From an uncultured Bacteroidota bacterium (GTDB lineage Bacteria; Bacteroidota; Bacteroidia; Bacteroidales; SZUA-534), in assembly GCA_937899145.1 (NCBI GenBank), contig CALBPW010000139.1, forward strand, positions 1-5,475: a stretch of 5,475 nucleotides of DNA, in the 5' to 3' direction. Below are positions 1 to 5,475 of this stretch, in pieces; positions within the stretch are counted from its first letter, which is position 1, and each line of letters starts with the position of its first letter. A program made the translations under genes and the position numbers. Below the pieces are notes generated by a model that made no database searches, was not told where the DNA came from, and worked only from the letters and a program-made list of their open reading frames with translations.

Positions 1-1094
1 TATCTTTTCAACCGTGTTGAGACTACGCATTCCTCGTCAAAGGCTGTGTTTATCGTATTTCCGATGTTTATTGGTTTGCGCCATTTGTTTTTCTTTTTGT
101 GTTGCGCCATCCAGATGTCGTTGCCACCTTCGCCTCCGCGCCGGTTGCTTACATAGTATATGTTTTTCTGATTATCAATGCTGATGGAGCCTTCTTTGTA
201 GGCTATATGATTGACGCCGCCCTTTACTTGCCGGATTTTTCCCCAGCCGCCGCCTTTTGCTTTGCGTGTTGCTGTGTATATAGCACCATTGCCACGCTTG
301 CCTTTGTAGAAGAAGATCTGGTCGTTGCTGATGCCTGCCAAACTGATGTTTTTGCGGCTCTTAATGCCTTTTGGCAACCATACTTTGTCGCAGGGCTCGT
401 CGTTGTCAAATTCATAATTTCCCATCCAGATGTTCTCAGTAAATTTGAAGCGCGATACTCGTTTGCCGGGCTCTTGTTTTGGCCTTCGCGATGTAAAATA
501 GAGCAGCGAGTCGGCTTTATTAAAAATCGCGTTATAATCGTCGTAGTAGGTGTTTACTATCGGACCTAAATTGTTTATAAAGACAGCAACTGTGTCTTGT
601 GCCATTTTTTTCCCAAACTCGCACTCGCGCATTTTTTGGGCAATTTTTCCCGCCATATTGGTCCGCGTAATGCGTGAGCAAGCGTTCAGATAAGTGCTAT
701 AGGCTTGCACAGCCTCGTCGAATCGGTTGTTATACTGATAGGCGATGCCCTGAATGTAGTAGTAGTCTTTGGCAACCGCAGGTGCGCTTTTCTGTATAAA
801 ATCGAGAGCCGGCTCCTTGTCGTTGCTGTACAAGTGGCAAACGGCGATTTTATAGTTGAGAGCCGCGTTGCGGCCGTTGTACTTATAGGCTTTTAGATAG
901 TACTTCAAAGCCTCATCATACAATCCTTCGCCTTTTTTGTAAAAATGTTCGCCTTTTGATAAACTTTTTTTGGCTTCGTTTTTCCCCGTCATCGATGTGA
1001 AAAATTCTTTCTTTCTGATTTTGGGATTCTCTTGCGCCCAAAGCGGAGTGCTAAGCGCAAATGCCATAACGCAAATGAATATTCGCTTAATCAT
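1..1094 (-). CDS. TPR and PD40 (WD40-like propeller) envelope protein, N-terminal part
   Basis: The frame is open without a stop from the ATG at 1094-1092 to the window edge, giving 364 codons; the 3' part is missing. Residues 1-20 are a typical signal peptide (MIKRIF start, hydrophobic core, LWA before Gln21) with no lipobox cysteine. Residues about 40-160 are helical and look like tetratricopeptide repeats, with patterns such as YDEALKYYLKAY and FDEAVQAYSTYL. From about residue 190 the sequence becomes PD40-like: ADSLLYFTSRRP at 194-205, then IYYVSNRRGGEGGNDIW at 312-328 and a WRKPINIGNTINT strand at 338-350. This order (TPR, then PD40 propeller) is known from Bacteroidota periplasmic or outer-membrane proteins that usually end in an OmpA-type peptidoglycan-binding domain, including PorE of the type IX secretion system. 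Whether this one has such a C-terminus cannot be seen, so a PorE role is only a possibility. It is divergent from upp. Confidence 0.88.
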   Translation of the reverse strand, partial: MIKRIFICVMAFALSTPLWAQENPKIRKKEFFTSMTGKNEAKKSLSKGEHFYKKGEGLYDEALKYYLKAYKYNGRNAALNYKIAVCHLYSNDKEPALDFIQKSAPAVAKDYYYIQGIAYQYNNRFDEAVQAYSTYLNACSRITRTNMAGKIAQKMRECEFGKKMAQDTVAVFINNLGPIVNTYYDDYNAIFNKADSLLYFTSRRPKQEPGKRVSRFKFTENIWMGNYEFDNDEPCDKVWLPKGIKSRKNISLAGISNDQIFFYKGKRGNGAIYTATRKAKGGGWGKIRQVKGGVNHIAYKEGSISIDNQKNIYYVSNRRGGEGGNDIWMAQHKKKNKWRKPINIGNTINTAFDEECVVSTRLKR

Positions 1095-1239
1095 TTTTTG
1101 ACTCGGTTTTTAGAAGTTGCAATGTCTTTCTGTTTACAAATATCATTTTTTTTTAATCAACCGCATACATTTTTCCTTATTTATCATCATTTTTTCGCAA
1201 TTTAAATGCAATTTTATGGTCATTTTAAAAACGATAATT
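1095..1239. promoter_or_regulatory. divergent intergenic region between TPR/PD40 gene and upp
   Basis: This 145-nt, strongly A/T-rich spacer must hold the promoters of both flanking genes. On the plus strand TACATTTT at 1166-1173 resembles the Bacteroidota -7 element TAnnTTTG, but no convincing TTTG -33 element sits 19-21 nt before it, so the exact promoter is unassigned. A short direct repeat, GCAATTT at 1197-1203 and again at 1208-1214, has an 11-nt period. No clear Shine-Dalgarno sequence precedes either start codon, which is normal for this phylum. The assignment as a promoter region rests on gene orientation. Confidence 0.45.
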
Positions 1240-1890
1240 ATGGTTAACAATCTTGGAGCTCAAAATAGCATTTTGAATCAGTTTATAGCCGAATTGCGCG
1301 ATATTGATGTGCAAACCGACCGCCTGCGTTTTCGCCGCAATATGGAGCGCGTCGGCGAGATTTTTGCTTATGAAATCAGCAAGCGACTAACTTTCGAATC
1401 GTCAGATGTTACAACTCCGCTTGGCATAGCACACGTGCCGCAACTTGCGTCGCAGCCTGTTATCGCAACTGTCTTGCGGGCAGGATTACCTCTCCACAAT
1501 GGTTTCCTCAATGTGTTCGACAAAGCTGAAAACGCTTTCATTTCGGCCTATCGCAAATATGAAAAAGATGGCACTTTTCATATCCATTTTGGCAATATAT
1601 CGGGCCCTTCAATAGATGGAAAAACATTGATTTTGGTTGACCCGATGTTGGCAAGTGGCGCTTCAATGGTATTATCGTATCAAGAGTTGCTAAAAAAGGG
1701 AACGCCCGCGCATACACACATTGTGTCGGTAATTGCCAGCACTGAGGGCGTTGATTACTTGCAACGCAACACCATTGGCAAGCCTGTTACCATCTGGACA
1801 GCCGCCATCGACAGCGAAATGACTGCCAAATCGTACATTGTCCCCGGCCTTGGCGATGCCGGCGACCTCTGCTATGGTGAAAAAGAGTAA
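1240..1890 (+). CDS. upp: uracil phosphoribosyltransferase
   Basis: This enzyme makes UMP from uracil and PRPP in cytoplasmic pyrimidine salvage. The 216-residue protein has the family's usual length and is Bacteroides-like throughout. Visible signatures are PVIATVLRAGLPLHNG at 73-88, the PRPP-binding loop DPMLASGASM at 134-143, and the uracil-binding C-terminal segment YIVPGLGDAGD at 199-209. The frame is open further upstream, with ATGs at 1117 and 1216, but the start at 1240 gives MVNNLGAQNS, which matches the family N-terminus; the upstream extension is low-complexity Phe/Ile translated from A/T-rich DNA. The PRPP loop has Ser-Gly-Ala-Ser where enterobacterial enzymes have Thr-Gly-Gly-Ser; recalled Bacteroides homologues show a similar variant, so this looks lineage-typical. 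The next gene, tsaC-type, follows after 73 nt on the same strand and may be co-transcribed. Confidence 0.97.
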   Translation: MVNNLGAQNSILNQFIAELRDIDVQTDRLRFRRNMERVGEIFAYEISKRLTFESSDVTTPLGIAHVPQLASQPVIATVLRAGLPLHNGFLNVFDKAENAFISAYRKYEKDGTFHIHFGNISGPSIDGKTLILVDPMLASGASMVLSYQELLKKGTPAHTHIVSVIASTEGVDYLQRNTIGKPVTIWTAAIDSEMTAKSYIVPGLGDAGDLCYGEKE

Positions 1891-1905
1891 AAATATTTTT
1901 TGCGA

Positions 1906-1928
1906 TTTTGAAAATCCGACTTTCAAAA
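1906..1928. repeat. small inverted repeat in the upp-tsaC spacer
   Basis: TTTTGAAA at 1906-1913 and TTTCAAAA at 1921-1928 are perfect 8-bp inverted arms around a 7-nt loop. A second pairing, TTTTTTG at 1896-1902 with CAAAAAA at 1924-1930, uses some of the same right-arm bases. The stems are almost all A/T and therefore weak, and there is no following U-run, so it is not called a terminator. It may be chance in A/T-rich DNA or an mRNA processing or translation element between the two genes. Confidence 0.3.
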
Positions 1929-1963
1929 AACAATACCGACCACCTATCCACAACAATTTGAAA

Positions 1964-2578
1964 ATGCTAATCAAAATTTATCCTGAAAATCCAAACCCGC
2001 GTGAGGTGAAGAAAGTCGCTCAAATTATTGATAATGGCGGAGTTGTTATCTATCCAACTGACACCATTTACGGCATTGGTTGCGACATTACAAAACCAAA
2101 AGCCGTCGCACGATTGGCGAAAATTCAAGGTTTAGATATGGATAAGGCTTTTTTTTCATTCATTTTTAGCGATTTAAGTCAAATATCAGAATATACGAAA
2201 CCATTATCAAATCCTGCATTCAAATTGATAAAACGCAACACTCCCGGGGCGTTTACCTTCATTTTCGAAGCCAACAGCAACATTCCGAAACAATTTAAAA
2301 CCCGACGCAAAACCATTGGTGTGCGTTTTCCCGATAATGCTGTCATTCAAGCAATTGTAACCGAACTTGGGCGTCCGATACTATCCTCGTCGGTGCACGA
2401 TGTTGAAGACGAAGTGTCGGAATACATTACCGATCCTGAATTAATTCACGAACGCTACGGCAACCTTGTTGACGCTGTTATAGACGGCGGCTATGGCGAT
2501 AATCAGCCTTCAACTGTAATTGATTGTACAACAGATGAATTTGAAATCATTCGTGAGGGTAAAGGGGTGATTAGTTAG
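1964..2578 (+). CDS. tsaC: L-threonylcarbamoyladenylate synthase (Sua5/YrdC/YciO family, short form)
   Basis: The family makes threonylcarbamoyl-AMP from threonine, bicarbonate and ATP, the first step of the t6A37 tRNA modification in the cytoplasm. The 204-residue protein is a single YrdC domain without the C-terminal Sua5 extension. Motifs in order: YPTDTIYGIGC at 30-40, TPGAFTFIF at 93-101, GVRFPD at 119-124, SSSVHD at 141-146, PSTVIDCT at 182-189 and REGKG at 197-201. The frame is open back into upp (ATG at 1838), but the ATG at 1964 gives MLIKIYPENPNP, which matches the start of Bacteroides homologues and avoids a 53-nt overlap with upp. One oddity is KIQGLD at 53-58, where recalled relatives have KIKG: a basic residue expected near the nucleotide site is Gln55. 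YciO paralogues share this fold, so the exact reaction is inferred from family similarity. Confidence 0.9.
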   Translation: MLIKIYPENPNPREVKKVAQIIDNGGVVIYPTDTIYGIGCDITKPKAVARLAKIQGLDMDKAFFSFIFSDLSQISEYTKPLSNPAFKLIKRNTPGAFTFIFEANSNIPKQFKTRRKTIGVRFPDNAVIQAIVTELGRPILSSSVHDVEDEVSEYITDPELIHERYGNLVDAVIDGGYGDNQPSTVIDCTTDEFEIIREGKGVIS

Positions 2579-2635
2579 GTATTGGGATTTAATGTTATTT
2601 GTTTTTTTGAGGATTTCGGCAGGCATCGGTATAGA

Positions 2636-2663
2636 AAGCCCGACAACTTGCGCCGCCGGGCTT
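2636..2663. terminator. candidate hairpin between convergent genes
   Basis: AAGCCCG at 2636-2642 pairs perfectly with CGGGCTT at 2657-2663, a G/C-rich 7-bp stem with a 14-nt loop. It lies 58 nt after the tsaC stop and 74 nt after the GH43 stop on the other strand, where a shared bidirectional terminator would be expected. No T-run follows the stem on either strand; the T-run at 2602-2608 lies before it in plus orientation. It is therefore not a canonical intrinsic terminator, and the call rests on position and stem strength. Confidence 0.4.
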
Positions 2664-2691
2664 CCTAAGTGTTATGAAAAGAAGTTCGCTT

Positions 2692-2727
2692 ATTTAGAAT
2701 TTAGGATTACACATTCATTCTAAATTC
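2692..2727. repeat. overlapping inverted repeats just after the GH43 stop
   Basis: Two alternative stems share the same bases. ATTTAGAAT at 2692-2700 pairs with ATTCTAAAT at 2717-2725 (9 bp, 16-nt loop), and GAATTTAG at 2697-2704 pairs with CTAAATTC at 2720-2727 (8 bp, extendable by a G-T and an A-T pair to an 11-nt loop). They begin 10 nt beyond the GH43 stop codon in the direction of leftward transcription. A role in 3'-end formation or stability of the leftward operon transcript is possible. The repeated AATTTAGAATTTAG-like character also resembles A/T-rich degenerate repeats common in Bacteroidota spacers. Confidence 0.4.
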
Positions 2728-2736
2728 CGCATTGAT

Positions 2737-4179
2737 TTACCAATTTCTCAAATTCCATTTTGAGTTATCGCTTTCCATATCAAATTTGCCTAAGCCGACG
2801 GTGCTGTCGCCTGTTGATATTAGAACCAATTTTTCATCGGTGTCAGGAACGCTTTTTGGCATAAGCCGATAAGTGCCGTCGGTAAGTTGCTCGATGCGCC
2901 AAAGTTGGGCATCCGCACCAGTGTATTCGTCGGCCGCAACCTCGCGATTGGCTGATGCAGTAAGTGCGCGATTTGTTCCTTCAATAACTATTTTGCAATA
3001 AGCCCCACCAAGGAATCCGCCTTTGCCTGCAACTGCCTCAATACTCCATTTTTGATGTGGGCGTGTCATATAATCGCCGGCTCTAACACTGGTTTTTCCT
3101 TCTGGCCAAACGGCTTTAACATCATCAAGTGTCTGCGAAGCCACACTTGTTATTGGTGTGGTGTCGTTGGCGCGGAACCAGCGCATACGCTGCTGCATAC
3201 GCACAAAATCGACAGCCAACTCAAGCGCATATCCGCGACGCTCCGATTCTATCTCATAAACGCCATCTTGCAGTAAATCGCCTGCCACTGGCCAATCGTT
3301 TTTCCACATCAGCGGACGAATGGCAAGGGTGCTGAATCCACCTTGGTCAAGGTCGGCTTCAAAATGGAACGACATTTTTTCAACGCCTTCCTCTTCAATA
3401 TACCGTCCGAAATGTCCTGCGCCCATAGTACGATGGCGTGCGGCAATCAGCATCTTGCCGCCACCTTGCAACATATCGCGCCCCATATTGTCCAAATAAG
3501 GTCCCGTTACTTTGCGCGAGCGACCAACCACAATGTTATATGTTGAGTTTGAACCATCGCAGCAGGTGCCATGAGTGCCAAGCAGATAGTACCAGCCATT
3601 ATGATACATCAGGTCAGTAGCCTCGCAATCAATAGCGATATTGACAGACTCATTTCCCTCAACGCGTTTGCCAGTTTTTGGGTCAAGTTCTACAAGGCGA
3701 ATGAATCCGAAATAGGTTCCGTACGAAAGCCAAAGCCGTCCGTCGGTAGGGTCGAGCAGCAAGCCTGCATCAATGGCGTCGCAATCCTCATCAAATAGCG
3801 ACTCGGCAACTTCGATTGGTTCAGTAAATTTGAAATCCGGCGAGTTTGGGTCGAGTGTTTTGTTCCACATTGTAACCACCTTGCCAGCGTGCCCTCCACC
3901 AAGTCCGCCACCAGTTGTACTATACGCAATCAGGTAGCGGTCGCCGATTTTGATAGCATCGGGAGCCGCTCCACCGCCAGGACGGACAGCGCCACCATTC
4001 CATGTCCAACCGTCTTCCGATATTAATCCACCGCCACCGGTGCCAAATGTGTAATATTTTCCGTCACAAAGCATTATTGTAGATGGGTCGTGAATGAACG
4101 GGCGACCGATTTGAGCCACAGCATTTTGAGTGTTTGCCGCAAGAAGAGCGGCAAAAATTGCAATTATTGAGTTTTTCAT
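2737..4179 (-). CDS. secreted GH43 glycosidase (arabinanase/arabinofuranosidase-like) with C-terminal ricin-type domain
   Basis: The 480-residue product starts with a signal peptide (residues 1-22, AVA before Gln23). Residues about 25-300 are a GH43 five-bladed propeller. The likely catalytic triad is visible: Asp31 in FIHDPSTI (base), Asp137 in DAIDAGLLLDP (pKa modulator) and Glu186 in DCEATDL (acid). Other family marks are the CCDGSNSTYNIVVGRS segment at 206-221, typical of arabinanase-like members, and GAGHFG at 253-258. The C-terminal 180 residues carry three evenly spaced QxW-like motifs (QKW 376-378, QLW 425-427, SKW 473-475), indicating a beta-trefoil lectin-like module that probably binds sugar. 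The enzyme should act on arabinan, arabinoxylan or a related polymer in the periplasm or at the cell surface; the linkage specificity cannot be read from sequence. It is the last gene of the leftward operon, 8 nt after the preceding stop, with a weak CCGGAAAA just before its ATG. Confidence 0.9.
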   Translation of the reverse strand: MKNSIIAIFAALLAANTQNAVAQIGRPFIHDPSTIMLCDGKYYTFGTGGGGLISEDGWTWNGGAVRPGGGAAPDAIKIGDRYLIAYSTTGGGLGGGHAGKVVTMWNKTLDPNSPDFKFTEPIEVAESLFDEDCDAIDAGLLLDPTDGRLWLSYGTYFGFIRLVELDPKTGKRVEGNESVNIAIDCEATDLMYHNGWYYLLGTHGTCCDGSNSTYNIVVGRSRKVTGPYLDNMGRDMLQGGGKMLIAARHRTMGAGHFGRYIEEEGVEKMSFHFEADLDQGGFSTLAIRPLMWKNDWPVAGDLLQDGVYEIESERRGYALELAVDFVRMQQRMRWFRANDTTPITSVASQTLDDVKAVWPEGKTSVRAGDYMTRPHQKWSIEAVAGKGGFLGGAYCKIVIEGTNRALTASANREVAADEYTGADAQLWRIEQLTDGTYRLMPKSVPDTDEKLVLISTGDSTVGLGKFDMESDNSKWNLRNW

Positions 4180-4187
4180 TTTTCCGG

Positions 4188-4976
4188 TTATTTGTTGCTG
4201 ATTGAGAAGTTGTTGATTGGTTTGCCATCAATATCGACAAAGCGGGCGCAGAAATCGCTCATACCCGGGCCGTTGATGACAGCTACACGCAAAATGTTTT
4301 TGCCTTTTTTAAGAGTGGTAAGTGGTGACGCGCAATCGTCGGCAACCATACGGCGGTCGCCCGACATCAGCAGCACCTCTTCGCCATTAAGCCACCACAT
4401 TGATGCCGAATTGGAGCCTGCCGAAAGTCTGACATTTTCGATGTCGGCATCGCAATTAATAACCGTGACAGCCCAGAAGATTACGCCGTAGTGTTGTTTG
4501 TTTAGCCCTGTCGCAAAACGGTAAAGTTTCACATTGTAAAGTTTGCTGTCGAAGGCGTGCCACTGCAAAGTCTGATTTTTGAATATCGGTTTTTGTTCTG
4601 GTGTCGGCATCGTTGGCCGGCCTGCACGCATATCGGCAGGCGGTTGCATCTCAGCCAAAACCTTAACCTTATCGCCATTTTTTGGCAGCACACTAAGCTG
4701 ATTTGGAAAATATTCTTTTCCGAAAACCTCACGCAAATAACTATCCGTAAACACAGCATTGGTGCGGTTTGGCTTGCTTATTGGCTCAAGTAGCAGCCAA
4801 CGTTTGATGAAACCATCATCAGCAGGCTTAACATCATCGCCGCTTGATGGCTCAAAATAATTTGAGATGTCGGGAGTACCCAAACTGGTTTTGCCGCCAT
4901 TGGATTTGGGTTGCGCGTTAGCTGCAAATGCCAAACACACAATAACGACAGTGATTTTCAGATTTAAAAGTTTCAT
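4188..4976 (-). CDS. secreted 262-residue protein of unknown function, beta-sandwich-like, in a polysaccharide-degradation operon
   Basis: Residues 1-21 are a signal peptide (hydrophobic VVIVCLAFAANA, then Gln22), followed by a Gly/Ser/Asp-rich linker to about residue 53. The mature part has blocks that look strongly conserved: DGFIKRWLLLEPI at 54-66, FTDSYLREVFGKEYFP at 76-91, WHAFDSKLYNVKLYRFA at 139-155, GSNSASMWWLNGEEVLL at 187-203, SGDRRMVADDC at 205-215 and VINGPGMSDFCARF at 233-246. The pattern of a strand with WLNGEEV, then LKKGKNILRVAV, then ARFVDIDGKPI resembles the galactose-binding-like beta-sandwiches appended to many glycoside hydrolases and esterases. No catalytic signature is recognised. 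From memory, similar blocks occur in Bacteroidales proteins annotated as acetylxylan esterase or esterase-associated, so it may be a sugar-binding or accessory module. It sits between an esterase gene (63-nt spacer) and the GH43 gene (8-nt spacer), implying the same substrate. Confidence 0.85.
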   Translation of the reverse strand: MKLLNLKITVVIVCLAFAANAQPKSNGGKTSLGTPDISNYFEPSSGDDVKPADDGFIKRWLLLEPISKPNRTNAVFTDSYLREVFGKEYFPNQLSVLPKNGDKVKVLAEMQPPADMRAGRPTMPTPEQKPIFKNQTLQWHAFDSKLYNVKLYRFATGLNKQHYGVIFWAVTVINCDADIENVRLSAGSNSASMWWLNGEEVLLMSGDRRMVADDCASPLTTLKKGKNILRVAVINGPGMSDFCARFVDIDGKPINNFSISNK

Positions 4977-5039
4977 CGTTTTGTGATTTGTGGTTTATAA
5001 TTTTTAGATTTTTGATTTCGCTTAGAAAAACATTCAGGT

Positions 5040-5475
5040 TTATTTAAATATAATCTGCAGTGTTTCAGTGAGATAGTTGCGGGCGTTCATCCATGTGTGT
5101 CCGCCTTCAGTTTCTTTGTATTGATATTTTATTCCTTTGTCGTTGAAGTATTTAAGATGATTTTGCACATTTTGGTAGAGAAAATCGTCTTTACCAACGC
5201 CATACCATAGTACATTGAAATTTTGAGCCATTTTTTCGGGTGTCATCAACTCAGCAAAGCATTGATTCATAGCCTCTGGAATAAGATAGGCACTGAACGA
5301 AGCCATATTTGCGAATTTATCGGGGTGGCTAAAAGCCGCAAACTGCGATTGTCCGCCGCCACGCGAAAATCCGGCAATAGCACGACTTTCACGGTCGGTT
5401 TTGGTGCGGAAATTATTCTCGACAAATGGCATAATTTCATTCACCAGTACCGATGTGAACAGCTGATACATAGGC
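5040..5475 (-). CDS. alpha/beta-hydrolase esterase (feruloyl/acetyl esterase type, esterase D-like), C-terminal part
   Basis: The frame is open from the right window edge to the stop at 5042-5040, so the 5' part of the gene is missing. An in-frame ATG at 5471 is not taken as the start: a Pro codon precedes it, the family continues upstream, and a secretion signal is expected. Counted from that Met, the nucleophile elbow is AGFSRGGGQS at 33-42 with Ser36; the acid is probably Asp95 or Asp96 in GKDD, and the catalytic His is His125 in GGHTW. FVENNFRT and DRESRAIAGFS at 16-36 are typical of the esterase D/feruloyl esterase group found in xylan-degrading Bacteroidota. It probably removes feruloyl or acetyl esters from xylan or pectin side chains. 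Arg37 sits where Met is usual in the elbow. It is the first visible gene of the leftward operon. The 63-nt spacer after its stop shows no clear promoter or hairpin. Confidence 0.88.
   Translation of the reverse strand, partial: PMYQLFTSVLVNEIMPFVENNFRTKTDRESRAIAGFSRGGGQSQFAAFSHPDKFANMASFSAYLIPEAMNQCFAELMTPEKMAQNFNVLWYGVGKDDFLYQNVQNHLKYFNDKGIKYQYKETEGGHTWMNARNYLTETLQIIFK

Noticed and set aside
224..415. 63-codon minus-strand frame inside the TPR/PD40 gene
   Set aside because: It is in another frame of the same strand and has the low-complexity Thr/Ala/Lys composition of an out-of-frame reading of that gene.
99..569. 156-codon plus-strand open frame rich in Val, Ala and Phe
   Set aside because: It lies wholly antisense to the TPR/PD40 gene, which has a signal peptide and recognisable repeats in frame; the plus-strand protein shows no family pattern.
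1117..1239. N-terminal extension of upp from the ATG at 1117 or 1216
   Set aside because: The extra residues are translated A/T-rich spacer (Phe/Ile/His runs) with no counterpart in the family; the start at 1240 matches the known N-terminus.
1838..1963. Upstream start for the tsaC-type gene overlapping upp
   Set aside because: The extension would overlap upp out of frame by 53 nt and has no similarity to YrdC proteins; the start at 1964 fits.
4192..4491. 99-codon plus-strand frame antisense to the 262-residue protein gene
   Set aside because: It is a shadow of a gene with a signal peptide and motif-rich sequence; it has no recognisable domain and no supporting start context.
5040..5471. Esterase as a complete 143-residue gene starting at the ATG at 5471
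   Set aside because: The frame continues through the window edge, the family is longer at its N-terminus, and a secretion signal is missing from this short version, so it is treated as partial.
4188..5475. Esterase and 262-residue protein as one gene split by a frameshift or nonsense mutation
   Set aside because: They share a frame phase, but the downstream gene begins with a full signal peptide after a 63-nt spacer, which a broken fusion would not have.
1..5475. CRISPR array, tRNA or rRNA gene, insertion sequence or phage genes
   Set aside because: No regularly spaced repeats, no tRNA-like cloverleaf or rRNA sequence, and no transposase, integrase or structural phage protein was recognised on either strand by eye.

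Overview
The window reads as a chromosomal fragment of a Bacteroidota bacterium, most likely Bacteroidales. The evidence is the protein families present: a uracil phosphoribosyltransferase and a short Sua5/YrdC protein of Bacteroides-like sequence, a TPR plus PD40 envelope protein, and a cluster of secreted polysaccharide-degrading proteins. Clear Shine-Dalgarno sequences are also missing before most starts, and the spacers are very A/T-rich. No RNA gene, CRISPR array, insertion sequence or phage gene was seen.

Layout. (1) Positions 1-1094, minus strand: the N-terminal 364 codons of a secreted TPR/PD40 protein whose 3' part lies outside the window. (2) 1095-1239: an A/T-rich spacer between divergent genes. 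(3) 1240-2578, plus strand: uracil phosphoribosyltransferase (upp) followed 73 nt later by a threonylcarbamoyl-AMP synthase (tsaC-type), both housekeeping genes. (4) 2579-2736: a spacer between convergent genes with two candidate hairpin regions. (5) 2737-5475, minus strand: three genes transcribed leftward in the order esterase (5' end outside the window), a 262-residue secreted protein without a recognised enzymatic family, and a GH43 glycosidase with a C-terminal ricin-type trefoil domain.

The three leftward genes form a probable operon, with spacers of 63 and 8 nt. An alpha/beta-hydrolase esterase of the feruloyl/acetyl esterase type would remove ester side groups. The GH43 enzyme, which resembles arabinanases and arabinofuranosidases, would attack arabinose- or xylose-containing chains. 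The 262-residue protein looks like a beta-sandwich module that may bind or help process the same polysaccharide. This suggests part of a hemicellulose or pectin utilisation locus; no SusC/SusD pair is visible here.

The most interesting item is the stand-alone 262-residue protein. Everything else belongs to known families, with some small oddities: a Lys-to-Gln change in the TsaC active-site region, two mutually exclusive hairpins between the convergent genes, and an Arg in the esterase nucleophile elbow.
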